Assembly (NCBI GenBank): GCA_009760855.2 | Contig: WPIO01000005.1 | Location: 4,696,001 to 4,760,000 of the forward strand | Length of the DNA stretch: 64,000 bases | DNA from: Cristatella mucedo | Taxonomy: Eukaryota > Bryozoa > Phylactolaemata > Cristatellidae | Direction: 5' to 3' | Shown here: positions 20,850 to 32,399 of the stretch, piece after piece | Layout of the letters: every line of letters starts with the position of its first letter | Position numbering within the stretch: position 1 is the first letter of the stretch | The notes under the pieces: model-generated | Told to the model about the DNA's origin: nothing | Seen by the model: the letters and a program-made list of their open reading frames with translations, nothing else | Database searches by the model: none | Translations under genes and position numbers: made by a program

Positions 20850-21184
20850 TAACCCGGTGACTCCAGCTGCCAAGTGATGAGTAGCCAAATAAAGTAGTCG
20901 TGCGTTGGCATTTACGTAAACGCTCAGCTGAGCCGAGCGTGTGCCCGCTGTAGCATCTCCTTACGAGCGGCGCCGATGCACTAGAGTCGCATGCCTCCCG
21001 AAGCTGTTTCCTCCTAGCACCTTTGATCTCACTCATTTGACACTCGTCAGTGCGGTCCGTTCAACTGGAGCATGCATCGCCTGCTTGGTGACACTTTCGC
21101 GACGCGCGTTAATGCGAGCGCGTTTGTTATCGCCGTCAGCGTCGGCTTTGCTCGCTCTCTCTCTCTCTCTATAAGCCTACCCAA

Positions 21185-21955
21185 CAAGCCCACAGACCTG
21201 AGTGGAGGGTGCACTCGAAATAAATTCCTAAGGCTTTCGTGGCCTTGCGCATTAACGTCGTCTCGGTCCGTCGCGTATGATTCGCTGTAAAAGTTATCGC
21301 CTCGCTCGTTTTTTCCTTTAAGCCAGTTTAGCTCCTATAACAGCGTGCAAGGCCACGTGCCCTTTTTCACGGGCCAACGTCCGAAGCCTCTGCGATCTCG
21401 AGCGAGTTCTGGTCGCTCGTTTTCACACTGCGCTTTTCTAGGTAAAACTACTCAGAACCGCAGTGACATAGTGTGAACGTTGAGCGACGCGTGAGACGAC
21501 CTCATTCTAGCGGTTCTAAACTTCACCACAGCGTATGAGAACGTCACGATGCATTCGCTTGGTTAGTAGCATTTTACGTTCATTTATGGAAGAAGGGCTT
21601 CTTAGCCACACGCTCTGAGCTCTCGAAGACGTCCAAGCAAGCGATAGGGCTACGATGGCGTCGCAGTGAGCTGCTACCGAAATGCGTCTTGCGATTACAG
21701 CAGAACCAGGAAACCAAGAGCATCCGGCACCTTGAAGGAATGGAGCCAGGTCGGCCGCCGTTGACGCACTGGTACGGATCGGCTGGTGAGCGCGACGAGT
21801 GACTCCAACCAGGATTTGCAGTCGATGGGTGCGCCAACCTGCGACCGAGTCATCCTAGCTACTGGCGCTGGTGGGAAGTGCGGCTAGGCTCGGGCGATCC
21901 TGCAGATCAACGATCCTGTAGCGACGTCGAGCCTCCAGGCGAGAGTCACATAATT
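21185..21955 (+). repeat. Repeat R1, copy 2
   Basis: Pairs with 1085-1860. The match stops at GAGAGTCAC; beyond that copy 2 enters AT-rich DNA and copy 1 continues differently, which marks a rearrangement boundary. Confidence 0.7.
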
Positions 21956-22840
21956 AAAATTATCATCGTCACTAATTATAACTACAATTATCATCATCAC
22001 TAATATACTTATTATGTAATTAGTTTGGTTACCTTCAGGGATCCTGTTCGAAATGATTCATTCATGAATTACCATCAAGAACAACCTCGGTTTAATGAAA
22101 CTCACGAAGAGGCGGCTATTAAACCCGATACTAGTAGGCTGCATTTTTCACATCATACAGACTAATATTCAGGCTACCGGATGGGGGCGGCGTGCACTTT
22201 CTAATACAACTGAATTTAGTGCAGCAGAATTTATCTTTTATTTTAGTCATTTTATCGGCTCGCATTTTTGGGCGCGAATTTTTTCGGAAATCCGTTCGCG
22301 ATTTCGTCAGCATGCTAACGTCTTCCGCGATTTTGTCGAAGAACCAAGGCTTAGACGGCAGGCAGTCTTGCTTCGCTTCTTGCTTCGTACTTGCTGCATC
22401 CACTGATCGTTAATGGGATAGCTGAAGCATTTCTCTACAGCTACGCTTTTGTAGAATGGATGCTGTCGGCGGTTAGCATTTATTGCTCACCGCCTCAAAA
22501 TCTTATTCTTCAACTCTGAGTTTACAGTGTCCCATAAACAGGAACTCGCCTAGAGCGCATCAATTATTTCTCTGATAAAATCATTCGTCATTACGTTCAA
22601 AACGACGCAATGGACGTGGCCTGAACAGCCTCGATTATTGGTCACTACCTAAGCCTTGGCTGATAAAGTAAGACCAAGTTTGACTGCCGAATCTTGGCCA
22701 AGTCACCCGTAAGTGATGAACCGCTCCAACCTGCTTGGTGACGTTTAAACCGAAGACTCGAGTAGGTAGGAAACAGGTAAAAGAAAAGTCGATGTCTTAA
22801 CGTGGCTTAAGCTACCAAGCCTCTAGCACCAGCCCGTCAA
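21955..22840. other. AT-rich stretch, no supported gene
   Basis: Contains overlapping ORFs on both strands (22095-22406 plus, 22131-22403 minus). The minus one is Lys-rich and plausible (MLTKSRTDFRKNSRPKMRAD) but lacks homologues here, so I leave it uncalled. Confidence 0.35.
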
Positions 22841-22841
22841 G

Positions 22842-23426
22842 ATGAAGGCACCTCCTGCAATCACCTTTAAGAACCTGCCATTCATTTTGCCGAGACGCAA
22901 GGGATTAGTAGAGATTGCCGACCACCATCTCGTGTTGCTGTCTCGTCTCCTTAACTATAGTTCCGGAAGGTTTTTAATCAGTTTGAAGAAGCATCGCCGG
23001 AGCAGCGGTGCGGCTCGCTGTGAATCGCGAGAGCGTCGGTGCAGCAATGCGAACTTCATTTCCATTACTTCCCATCTGAGGCCACGACTTCGTGCGGAGC
23101 GGTCAGTGCTTAGCATCCGACGCTACGGAGAGGCTGCAGAGGGCAAATTTTCGCCGCCTACCGACTTAGCAACGCAAGACAACCAGAGCGCGCAAGACGG
23201 CAGCAATGGTCGACCGGCGGTCGCTTCTGCTGCTGCTTGTGCGCCTCGCTCGCGGCGTCGCCTGACCCGAAGGCGATCTGCGGCATTCCCGGGCCGCACC
23301 ACTGACGCCGCAAACAGAGCGGAGAGCCATCGCTCTAGTCACTGCCATGTGTCGAGCCGCACGCACTACGCACGGCCGGGACTTTTCACCGGCAGTCGCC
23401 AAGGCTTTAGCTTCTACTCTTTATAG
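22842..23426 (+). CDS. Single-copy ORF of 194 codons, unrecognised
   Basis: Begins at ATG with A at -3 and runs 194 codons to TAG. The first 45 residues (MKAPPAITFKNLPFILPRRK...) have balanced composition with a short hydrophobic patch (HHLVLLSRLLNYSS). From about residue 50 it is Arg-, Ser- and Ala-rich (RSRRRLTRRRSAAFPGRTTD) and likely disordered. The local GC content rises sharply against AT-rich neighbours. It does not repeat elsewhere in the window. No domain recognised. The Arg/Ser composition could also arise from GC-rich noncoding DNA, and a 78-codon ORF runs on the other strand. Confidence 0.3.
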   Translation: MKAPPAITFKNLPFILPRRKGLVEIADHHLVLLSRLLNYSSGRFLISLKKHRRSSGAARCESRERRCSNANFISITSHLRPRLRAERSVLSIRRYGEAAEGKFSPPTDLATQDNQSAQDGSNGRPAVASAAACAPRSRRRLTRRRSAAFPGRTTDAANRAESHRSSHCHVSSRTHYARPGLFTGSRQGFSFYSL

Positions 23427-23449
23427 ACCGTTATAAATTTGCGTATATT

Positions 23450-25070
23450 CTGTGGCTGTTGCCGTCAATTGCTACGCATTGCCATCGAATGCGCATTCGA
23501 AATCGTTTAAAGGGATGCGGCTGTACTTGTAATACAGCTTACGCTAACACGCTAGAAAAATTGGATCTTCTCTCACCAGCTTCCTTTGCAATTGTTAATG
23601 ACAATCATAAACTGCTTTATGATGTCGGGCAGCTGCCGTCGATTGCAATGCATAGCCCTAGATTGTGCCTTGTTTGATTGTTTGAAAGAATGTGGCTGCA
23701 CTTTTAATGCAGTGCAATGCGATAAGAAAGAAAAATGGTAGCTTCTCTCAGCAACAGTGTGCATTAACATTATGCATTAACAAGTGCATTATTATTATTA
23801 TTATTATCATAGAGCTCGTTGAAAGGGTTAACATTATGTGGATGCCAGTGAGACGTTACGTGGAATGAGAATTGGAGCTTGATGCAGCCGATCTGTCGTC
23901 GATTTGCCACGGATTTCAGCACTGGTCCCTGTCACTGCTTTCGATTCTAGGCATTGTTGAAATTGACGTGCAAATCAGTTTGAATTTCCTACGATTTCAC
24001 TTTTAGCACAAATAAATGTGCAATGGGGTAACAGTTGTTACTTAGTGAAGCCAATGTGTCGTCGATTTGCCGGTTTGTAGTGGTTTGCTGGTTCGAGCCG
24101 AGCCGTTTCCATAGACTGCCATGCTTTGCCCGAGATTTCACGAGTAAAATTGTTAAAAATGATGTAGTTGACTTTAAACAGTGTGTTTTGAAACTTGCAT
24201 TCAAAGTTGGATCATTGCGACACCAATTTCAGGGCATTTTGCATCAGATTGCTGTAGATTGAGGTACTGGCCCAGCCATTGTGGTCAATTGCAGTGCATC
24301 GCTGCCAAATGGCCGACGCAATTGTAATGAAATTATGCTATTACACAATAACCAAAGATAAGAGACACGTGCAATCACTATCAGAGCTAAAAGTGTACGT
24401 AATCTGATCATGTCGTGGTGGGTTTCGTTGGATTGACGTACTAGCACGTGCAGTTGCTGTTGATTGCAGTGCGTTGCTGCAGAATGGTCGAGGTAATTGC
24501 AGTGAAGCTATGCGAGTACAAAATAACCGAAGAGTAGAACAGCGTGAAATCACGATTAGAGCTTCCGGTGTACGCCTACCGGTCGCTCTTCGGTGGACTG
24601 TAACAAGTTTTGGTATATTGCTGTATGCGACCGGCCGTTGCAGTCGATTGATATTAATTGCGTGACAAAGCGTGTGCACAATAGAGCGAAACTGTGTGGG
24701 TGCACTTTGAACTGAGCCTAGTCCTAAATGCAATGTCAAATAGTGCTTCTTGATAGCAATTGGAGGATGATTTGCAGTGGAATAGAGTCGATTTAGGTAG
24801 TTTTTTAGGTCACTTCAGACGATTGCCGCCCATTGATTCATTGCGAGGATGCACAATTTCTTCCGCTTTCGGTGGTCGTGCACACAGCGAGGCGATGTTT
24901 ATTATACAATAGAAACTGGAGCTCGGTGCAATGTATTTCGATTTTTTATGCGGCGTATTCGATGGATTTAAGAGGATTGCTGTATCGGCCCGGGGTACTG
25001 CTGTCAACTGCAGAGCATTGCACGAGAACGGCAGTGCAAATGCAAGTGAAATTTTTAACTGCAAATATTG
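23450..25070 (+). repeat. Satellite-like degenerate array, period near 180 bp
   Basis: The word (C/T)GTCRATTGCARTGCATTGC and variants recur near 23462, 23637, 24057, 24270, 24450, 24640, 24825 and 25005, with spacings mostly 165-215 bp. Units also share an AATGGTCGA-like word and ACAAAATAACC. Copies are diverged. An (ATT)n at 23784-23812 preceded by AAGTGC looks like a LINE tail remnant. R2 at 2150 and 25070 begins with the same family of words. Confidence 0.5.
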
Positions 25071-26110
25071 CAGAGTTTGCTGTCATATGCAATCAAAAGA
25101 AGAGATTTTCGAACAGTATTTATTGCGTTTCGCTGTGGAATGCAGTGGATTTCGGTGGATTGCAATGTTAGCCTGGTTCGATGGAATCTTATTTCAGTGG
25201 ACTTCATGAGAACGCGTGAGCGAAATCGCTCAAAGTCTTTTTGGCAAATTCTACGCCTAGCGTAGTTTTATATTTTAAACTATTTGGAGCTGTGGGCAGC
25301 TGATCTGTGGTGGATTTAACGGGAACTAGAATGAATTGTGGTGGATTGTGGTACAGGCTTCTGGCGTCAAAGCTATTTTTGCATAGGTGTACGTGTGCAC
25401 AGCGACATGAAGTTTGGTGGACAGATGATATCGAACCCGTACTACAATAGTAAAAAGGCTTACGTCGGGTCGTCGCGAGCCTAATTAGAGTGGATTTGCT
25501 GTGGCTGGTGATGAATTGCAGTACTTCGTCAAAACCGCCTGGATGGGACTTGCCCCAGCCCTTGCTTAACCACAAGCATCTGGCGGCGAACAGGAACTAC
25601 CCTGGGCCATCCAATTACAAGCACTGAATCAGATGCCGACAGTTGCCACAACCAACAAGAACCTCCGGAAAACCCTACAGGGGGTACAGCCAGCCTTAGC
25701 GCTAGATGAGGCGGCGATGCGGTTGCTTCATTAGGCGTTTGCTCCACCGAGGTTTATTGCTTGCTGAGGTAATGGCCAGCAGTCATCAAAAAACCGAAGC
25801 ATTCACTGCAGCTTTATTTCGCAGGGTCTGCTGACCCCTAACGGTCTGCAGACCTTGCAGCAGCACTCAAATTTCGCGTCCTGCTCGTAGGCTTGGACCG
25901 CATTTCAGGACTTGTGCAAATCGGAGTCTCAGAACCTGCTCGTTGGTGGTGGGGCGGGGCGAGTGCCATTTTCTAAATAGAAAGCTACATCAACAGTGCA
26001 TGCCCACAATGCTACGAGCTGGCTCTGTGCCGGATCTCACTGCTCAACGATGGCAGTCAATGGTGTGCCCAAGATTTTGCAAAGCCCAAAGCTTTTCCTT
26101 TGAGTATCGA
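25070..26110 (+). repeat. Repeat R2, copy 2
   Basis: Pairs with 2150-3170, including the block from GCTGTGGGCAGCTGATCTGT to the TTTGAGTA end. ORFs do not coincide between copies. Confidence 0.7.
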
Positions 26111-26445
26111 TGCGAGCGATAATGGTATTTTCTAATATAGGAACCAAATCCAAGCAATCACGGGTAAAGAAAGGTGAGCGCTGGTTTGCCAAATTGCTCG
26201 TCTTGAAGTAGATCGCGTTAAGCGAAGGCTATTTCAACGTGACTTATTCCGAGAAATTATCATTCATCAACGTAACCCGGTTGCTATCTAAATAACATTA
26301 AGTGGGTATAACCCTATTCAGTGACGGAGTCGGGATTTTCAAATTAATCTTCTCAAATTAATAACTGGAGCGGAAAATCAGAGTGATTACTAGACGTGAA
26401 CTCGACAGTTGCTCATTGAGTTGCATTAATAAAGAATTGATTAGT
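26110..26445. other. No gene seen
   Basis: AT-rich, no repeat or ORF that I can support. Confidence 0.4.
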
Positions 26446-26572
26446 ATAGCGCCCTAAAAGACCTTAATCTCTACTCAGGCGCTTCACCTACTCCACGGGG
26501 CTCGAGCCCGTGACTTCGGCCAGACCTTTGTCGGGGCAGCCACCTTAACCACTGGGACAAACAATAATTTCT
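26446..26572 (-). mobile_element. tRNA-derived SINE with LINE tail, copy 1
   Basis: On the minus strand the head reads TCCCAGTGGTTAAGG (A-box-like) and GGGCTCGAGCCCCG (B-box-like, compare GGTTCGANTCC) about 45 bp later. It continues into GTGAAGCGCC and AGGGCGCTATAC, homologous to the 3' tail of the local LINE family 1. The GTGGTTAAGG word suggests a Leu/Ser-type tRNA ancestor. No acceptor-stem pairing remains, so it is not a functional tRNA gene. Confidence 0.65.
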
Positions 26573-26599
26573 TCGTTGGGACGGTCGAGGGGCATAAAC

Positions 26600-28274
26600 A
26601 AATTCCAGCCAGCTGCCCCAAAGTAGGGTGGGGAAATGCCCCCGCCTGCCCCTGGCTCTGCCACTGACCCAGCTACTTTTGGACACAGTGATGGATACTG
26701 CTTGTCATAGATATTGAGTGTCATATTATAGATACTTGCTGCATAAAAGAGCTTATTCCTTGGGTACCAGCTAAAGTGCTGATAAGAATAAACATAACAT
26801 TTATCATCCAGTGCTTCATACAAAACGGTAAAAAAATTACATTTCCAGTGACTTACCCGTCAAGCTACGGTTCTAATTTGACCAAACAATGCATACTTAG
26901 TGCAAAAAAAGTTTTAGTGTAGCATTGCTCAGTCATGAAGACTTGAATAAGGGTCTTGATCGTTTTTATGACGTACCCCAGGAGTTAAATCTGCCTAAAG
27001 AAATTGCATTTCTATTATGATATTTCTTTACACACTCATACAGAAAAAAAAACGTCCGCAGCAAACATAAAATACAGTACAAAGACCACTTGCTTAGGCA
27101 ATCGTAATGGCATTTTACAAAATGACAGATCAGTGTCCGCATCACGTTGAGGAATAATTGCTAGAGGCCACTGCAAGGCATTGTTACAATCGTATCTGCA
27201 TACATGCATAATTTTGCAACAATTGATAGTCAATGCATGTCCTAATGACTTCATTATAGATGGGTGTCGTGAAGCTACGAAGCTTGTTTTGGTCGAGGCC
27301 TGGTAAAACATCTGAAGGTGACGAATTCGGGTAACGCGATACGTAGAGCCGTTTGGCTACAGCTCTCGACTTCATGTGCTGCTGTGCCAGCAAGTTTAAG
27401 TATTTACATCGACCGCCTTCCTAAGATACCCGGCCTGCGAAATAGTCGGGTACTGATGCACCAAAGTGATAATGCGTGCGGATTAGAACTAATTAGTAAC
27501 ACAATCTTCCAAAAGAATCTACGATGACATGTTAGTGGACTACTCCTTAATCAACTCGAACTGACACCAGCAGCGATGAAGGCGTTAGTGCGTGTTAATT
27601 ATTTCGCTTACTACATCAAAGGAAAGTCAGTCGGATTCAAAGAGATAGCTGTGCTATTCGTATTATAGGTAAATTGCAATTAAAAGGGTATTTTGTACCC
27701 GTTATAGTGTTATCTGTCATGCCTTAGCAACTTACATCAGATTTCGACTCATCATTCAGAGTGCAGCCTAAGCAGCGGTAACCTGTTCAATTCACACCTT
27801 GCTGGTCAAGCTCGAGGTCACAAATCACATTATATTGCTAGAAAATAATTATGACGAGGCTAGTGATCTCACGTCCAAGCCATAGCTTTGGCACGTACCT
27901 CAGAGAGGAGAACCGATGAAATTACCAAGCAATTAACAGTCGCACACTGAGCAAGATTATCTGGTTACAAAGTTAGAGCACGAAAATCCCACGGCGATCG
28001 GCCAAATGATCGCAGCGTCTGGTTAGAATTATGCCCTGTGAGCAGAAGCCTCTCAGGTTGGTAAATGGTGTTAGGAACGTGGCATAACGGCTTTCGCATT
28101 CGTATCAAACTGGGCGGCACACCCGTCTCTCATAGAATTACAAGTGTCAGACGACTCGCAACCAATACTGATGGCGAGTCTCAGCCTATGAATCGTGATT
28201 AGAGGTCGTAGGTGCAGCTCAAATACATATAATTATGCCGACAGCAGAAGACCGAGGTGCATTTATAAATGTAA

Positions 28275-28275
<1 letters not shown>
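26600..28275. other. AT-rich stretch, no gene seen
   Basis: Several 60-92 codon ORFs on both strands look like chance. No homology to other parts of the window. Confidence 0.4.
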
Positions 28276-28326
<51 letters not shown>

Positions 28327-28328
28327 AT
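28276..28328 (+). repeat. (AT)n(GT)n microsatellite
   Basis: About 30 bp of alternating AT followed by about 20 bp of GT, lying directly beyond the 3' end of SINE copy 2. Confidence 0.95.
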
Positions 28329-28345
28329 AATATAATTCGTGTGTC

Positions 28346-28466
28346 TAACGCCCCAAGGGAAGTTGATCTTTATTCAGGCGCTTCACGTATGCCTCCGGGC
28401 TTGACCCCACGACCTCAGCCGGGCCTTGGTAGGGGTGAGCACCTTAACCACTGGACCAAACCAGCT
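28346..28466 (-). mobile_element. tRNA-derived SINE with LINE tail, copy 2
   Basis: Minus strand: GGTCCAGTGGTTAAGG (A box), GGGGTCAAGCCC (B box), then TGAAGCGCCTGAATAAAG and GGGGCGTTAG as the LINE-related tail. Same layout as 26446-26572 with many substitutions, so these are two members of one family rather than one duplication. Confidence 0.65.
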
Positions 28467-28469
28467 CGG

Positions 28470-29150
28470 CGGTAGCAATTGGAGCACCTATAATTAACGT
28501 TGAAAGTTCACATCCTTACTGTAATGAAGTCTTCTTGACATCAATGAAGGCTTAACCAGTCTAGAGCTCTACTTAGCTCAACCGCTGGAGAGCTAGTCCT
28601 AGAGCCTGTTATAGGGCAAATAGAGACCGATCACCTGTTACAAGGCTCCAGCTTGTATTCTGCCTAGGCCACAAATCATCATATAATAGGTTCCTAGCAG
28701 CAATATTCAGAAACTGTACACGTGGAGTATCTGCCATAATCTGGCTGATTTAGCATGCAACCGTTCCAAGGTAGCGTCCAATGAGGCCAGAAGTATGCTG
28801 TTCATGGCAAGTAGCTATCCGAAACACCGAATTTACTGCGGAAAATGGAAAACTCTTTGGATGTATCTAAAAATGGAGGCGGGCAGGTGAGTTGCTTTCT
28901 CGCTTTCTCACCGACAGTAGTTGGAGACTAATTAGTCTTGAAACGTCGGCTTGCTACGTCCGCCGGGTTGTGACTGCTGAGACAGTGTTCGCGATTCAAG
29001 AATTGTAATTATTAGGAGCCAGTTATGTTATAATCTATGCCTATGCGGCAAAAAATCTGAAATTACATAATACCCGGTTGGTTGTACCGAATCTTGGGGC
29101 CAGGCAGTTGATTTGTGTTGTGGGCATCGAACTGTGAGCTGAGCCAAGTA
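28470..29150. other. No gene seen
   Basis: No ORF or repeat that I can support before the 3' flank of unit E U1. Confidence 0.4.
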
Positions 29151-29218
29151 TTTAAGGAGAAGTGGAGCAGGCGCAGGGTCAGGTCGGCTGAGCGTTAACT
29201 CAAACGCTAGTGAAGAAC

Positions 29219-29708
29219 TACTTTCTTCGGCTACTCATGACTTAGCTGCTGGAATCTCCAGGGGATTCGAGCACGTTAACCATGAATAGCGTGGCCGGCT
29301 TGACGAACGCATTGTTCGCCGCTCCAGACGCATCGAACGGATACAGACGGAGTCACCCATCCAGATCGCTGCCGACGATCGCGACGTACTCGTCCGCGTT
29401 CGCGTTTGCGTCGCTCATCTGGTAGAGGCTACAAGTTGAGCGCGGCATGCGTGTCTGTCACGTGTCGGACCACCTGCAGGTCCAAGGGCAGCGAGCTGAC
29501 GGGGCTGCAACGCCTAGGCACTTACCAATAAAATGATGTGACAAAATAACGGAAGCTCTCGATGCGGACACATTGAAGACGGGCCAAGCGGCGAACGCCA
29601 GATGCGTGCTGCTCGGCAGCACTCCTGATCCTAAGGTCCAGCTCTGATGAATCATACAACGAAGTCGGGTGCCCGCATCAGAGGCAGTCGCCTTCGTTTA
29701 CGGGAGAA
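29219..29708 (-). pseudogene. U1 module, unit E, broken
   Basis: Exon a 29708-29526 is one base short (ILSHHFIG instead of ILSGSFYR), intron 29525-29429 (GTAAGT, 97 bp), exon b from 29428. Exon b reads SDANANADEYVAIVGSDLDG but ends early at a TAA (AGC AGC TAA) about eight codons before the usual stop. Intron length and sites are still those of intact copies. Confidence 0.55.
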
Positions 29709-29819
29709 CTTAAATGAGCGAAGGACTGTGAACCTGCCTCGATAGGAAAGGTGCTTGCCAGGTCTAGCGGTGACCTTGCATTGATAGAGCACCGGAACTA
29801 TGTTTTGTTAACTATGTAG

Positions 29820-30590
29820 AGTAATAGAGCGACCATCCTCATACATGTTTTCCAGACTAGCCAGCTTTACTTCTATAGCACCAAAGTTTTGGCCATGCAA
29901 ACCGGAACCGGAATGTTCCGACCTCGATCAGGCAGTGTTTGCGAGTGGCTTAAGACATTGTAAGGTGGAGTGATACATCCTGTGGAATAATGCAGATATT
30001 ATCAGCAAGAAAATTTATATGGCAGCCAAGGAAAACTAACTCTATCCATGTAACTTGCATACATATCTTACGGGACGCTCAAGCAAACACGTAGCAAGGA
30101 TTATCATGTCTGGTGAAAAGTCATCACACAGTTTTTAAACGAGCTAAACGTGCAGGATTTTCATTTAAAGAGAAAGGTTGACAATTAAAGAAATGCGACG
30201 TCAGTCAATCATAAGCTTATTTTGACGCAAACTCGGTATGTGTTCCTCGAGGAGAATTACAACATATTTTCACTAAAAGTGACGTTGTGTGGGAGCAAAA
30301 ATTGCGAGCGGCCTAGGTTTCCACTCCGCTAAAGCAAGCAATAAGTTATTGACCCTCGACTTACGACTTCAGTATTTAACAAGAGAACTATTTTGTTGGC
30401 ATTCACATTATTTTTTTCGTTTGGTTAGTGGTTATGCAGCGGGAAATCGAGACCTTTTTTGAGTGCTACATTTTGGTACTCAGGCCGAATATTAGCACTT
30501 TATTTGCTAAACGCGTCGATTGCAATCATCTATCAAACCGATGCGAATATTATCTCATGACGCTATAAGAATGCAACTTTTCATTCCCGC
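29820..30590 (-). repeat. Conserved U2-U1 spacer, unit E
   Basis: Pairs with 4080-4840. It lacks the LINE tail found in unit F at 3990-4078 and the one found in unit D at 55320-55396, so it shows the empty target for both insertions. Confidence 0.55.
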
Positions 30591-31596
30591 ACGAGTACCT
30601 TTGCGACGGCGTTCTGTGATGTGTCGAAACCCAGTAGCAGGTGTTCTCTATCATCTGCCCTAGTGGAAATCTTCGCCGTCAATGCAACGGGACCGTAGGC
30701 ACGTCGGTCGTCGGATTAGTTGACTACGAGACGTGCTGCAAGATCGGTGACTGAGCGCTGATTCTCTCCGAAGCGGCGCTTTGTCGCGACCCGACTGAGC
30801 CACAGACGAACTGAATTGGGAAAAAGCGCTGCCGTTGCAGCTGGCACGGCACTCACTTCGGCTGCTCGAGGGCACATAAGTGGCACTGACGCTGCTCGTG
30901 CTGTCGTACGGGAGACTGAAGCCGACGTACTTACCACTCTCTAATGACTGGATCTGGATGACGGCACACTGGTCGGGCTGCCTTGAAAGAACGACGGTTC
31001 GTATGAGCGAGTCGGAGATCACTGACCGAACCAGACACCTTCAGCTGCTCAAGTCCTGCCGCTGCGGCATCGCCGCCATTATCGACGGTGGCAGTGTAAG
31101 CCAGAGCGGTCAGCAAAGGCACTAGAAAGGTGCGGCAGTACGGCAGCTGTCTGTGACGCTCGGAAGAAAGCTCGACGCTTCCAGGCTCGGGCTCACTTGG
31201 ACACATCAGCGAGGCGTGCATAGATAAAAATGGCTCCTGCGCTCTATTCGTGTAGGTCATAGCGCTTACTGAGACGCCTGATCGCGGCGGAACGACCACC
31301 GAAAGAACGCCGTTCCAGCACACGAGAAAGGCGGCGAACAACGATGTGGCAGTTCCGACGTTCAGCATTCTCGTATATCTGAAACAGGAGCTAGTGCAGT
31401 CTCCGATAGAATCTTCCGATTCAGCGAGAAGCGGTCGCGAGATGCGGTGCTTGCGGTGTTTTATATCGAGACCGTTCTGGATCAAAGCGGCGGCTTGGTT
31501 CCGAATGCGATGCAGGGGCCACGTTCCCGGCCGATGAAGGGCAGCTCGCAGAGAGACGAGAAGCGATGAGGAGACGCGGCCGCCACGCCCAGCCAT
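30591..31596 (-). pseudogene. U2 module, unit E, broken
   Basis: Exon 1 31596-31514 starts with ATG in GCCGCCATGG (MAGRGGRVSSSLLVSLRAAL); its donor is GC instead of GT. Signal exon from 31378 with ATG 31368 (MLNVGTATSLFAAFLVCWNG). A continuous 221-codon ORF (31596-30931) reads through both introns, but a one-base shift near 31000 breaks the link to SGKYVGFSLPYDSTSSVSAT. Exon 3 ends at 30857 (GTGAGT), intron 30856-30736 (121 bp). Exon 4 (30735-30591) carries TAA where others have a Tyr codon. The long ORF may be mistaken for an intact gene. Confidence 0.5.
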
Positions 31597-31785
31597 GGCG
31601 GCGGCGCTCCGGCTGCAGCCCTGAGCCGGCCGTTCAACGGGAGCTCTGCGTCATTACGATCGCGTAACGAGAGGAGCAAGCGGCACCCTCTACGACCAGT
31701 AAGAATGACTGAGCTCGGTATGATATTTGTACCACGGGCAGTAAGATTGCCGGTGGCTGCAAAGTGCTTGGCTGAAGGTATCTAG

Positions 31786-31950
31786 GTCACCCTAACCATG
31801 TTATTCATGTTTATCAAGCATGATGTCAACCATCAACCATTCAATCGCGTTTCCCTTTGCAGCAAATGTAAAGCGCCTAGAAAGAGATCGAGTTCTCTGA
31901 GGGAGCTTTATCAAGTGATATAATAATAATTATTATTATTAGTATTACGA
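31786..31950 (+). mobile_element. Short LINE 3' end inside unit E
   Basis: About 165 bp, from CACCCTAACCATGTTATTCATG through GTAAAGCGCCTAGAAAGAGA to (ATT)n. The flanks rejoin the sequence seen uninterrupted at 5640-5660 in unit F, so it is an insertion of a heavily 5'-truncated LINE. Confidence 0.65.
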
Positions 31951-32399
31951 CCTGCTCGATCGAATGTCTGCGGTATCTGAATTTAAAGTCCAGACGTATT
32001 ATGATAGGTTTAAATGGATAGGCTAAAATATAGGATAGAAAACGAGGCTGACAATATCGCGAGGTTGCGCTCGTGGGATGCCGCCAATGCCGTGCATGCG
32101 TCGCGAACTCGCCGTGCATCTTCTCGATCAACGACACTCACATTCGCTCTCTGTCTATCAATATGGCAGTAATCCTAGTCTTCCAGTCGCAGAAGTTAGG
32201 GCGCGTGTCTATTTTGCTAAAAGACCTAGGATGGATGCCGGCTGATCAACGGATGCAGAGCAAAGCGCTTACGCTGTCCCACAATGCCCACCAAGGCTTG
32301 ACTACTTGACTTTTTTAGCTGACTACTCCGATTTTCCAGTAAACAGTCACTTATCACGAGGCGTCACTCGAGGAGACGACCTGCTCGCGGACCCGAGTG

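Noticed and set aside
28346-28466. Functional tRNA gene
   Set aside because: A and B boxes are present but no acceptor stem or anticodon arm can be formed; the tail is LINE-derived, so it is a SINE.
30931-31596. 221-codon ORF as an intact single-exon gene
   Set aside because: It reads through two positions that behave as introns in sister copies, and it loses the conserved frame after a one-base shift; treated as U2 pseudogene.
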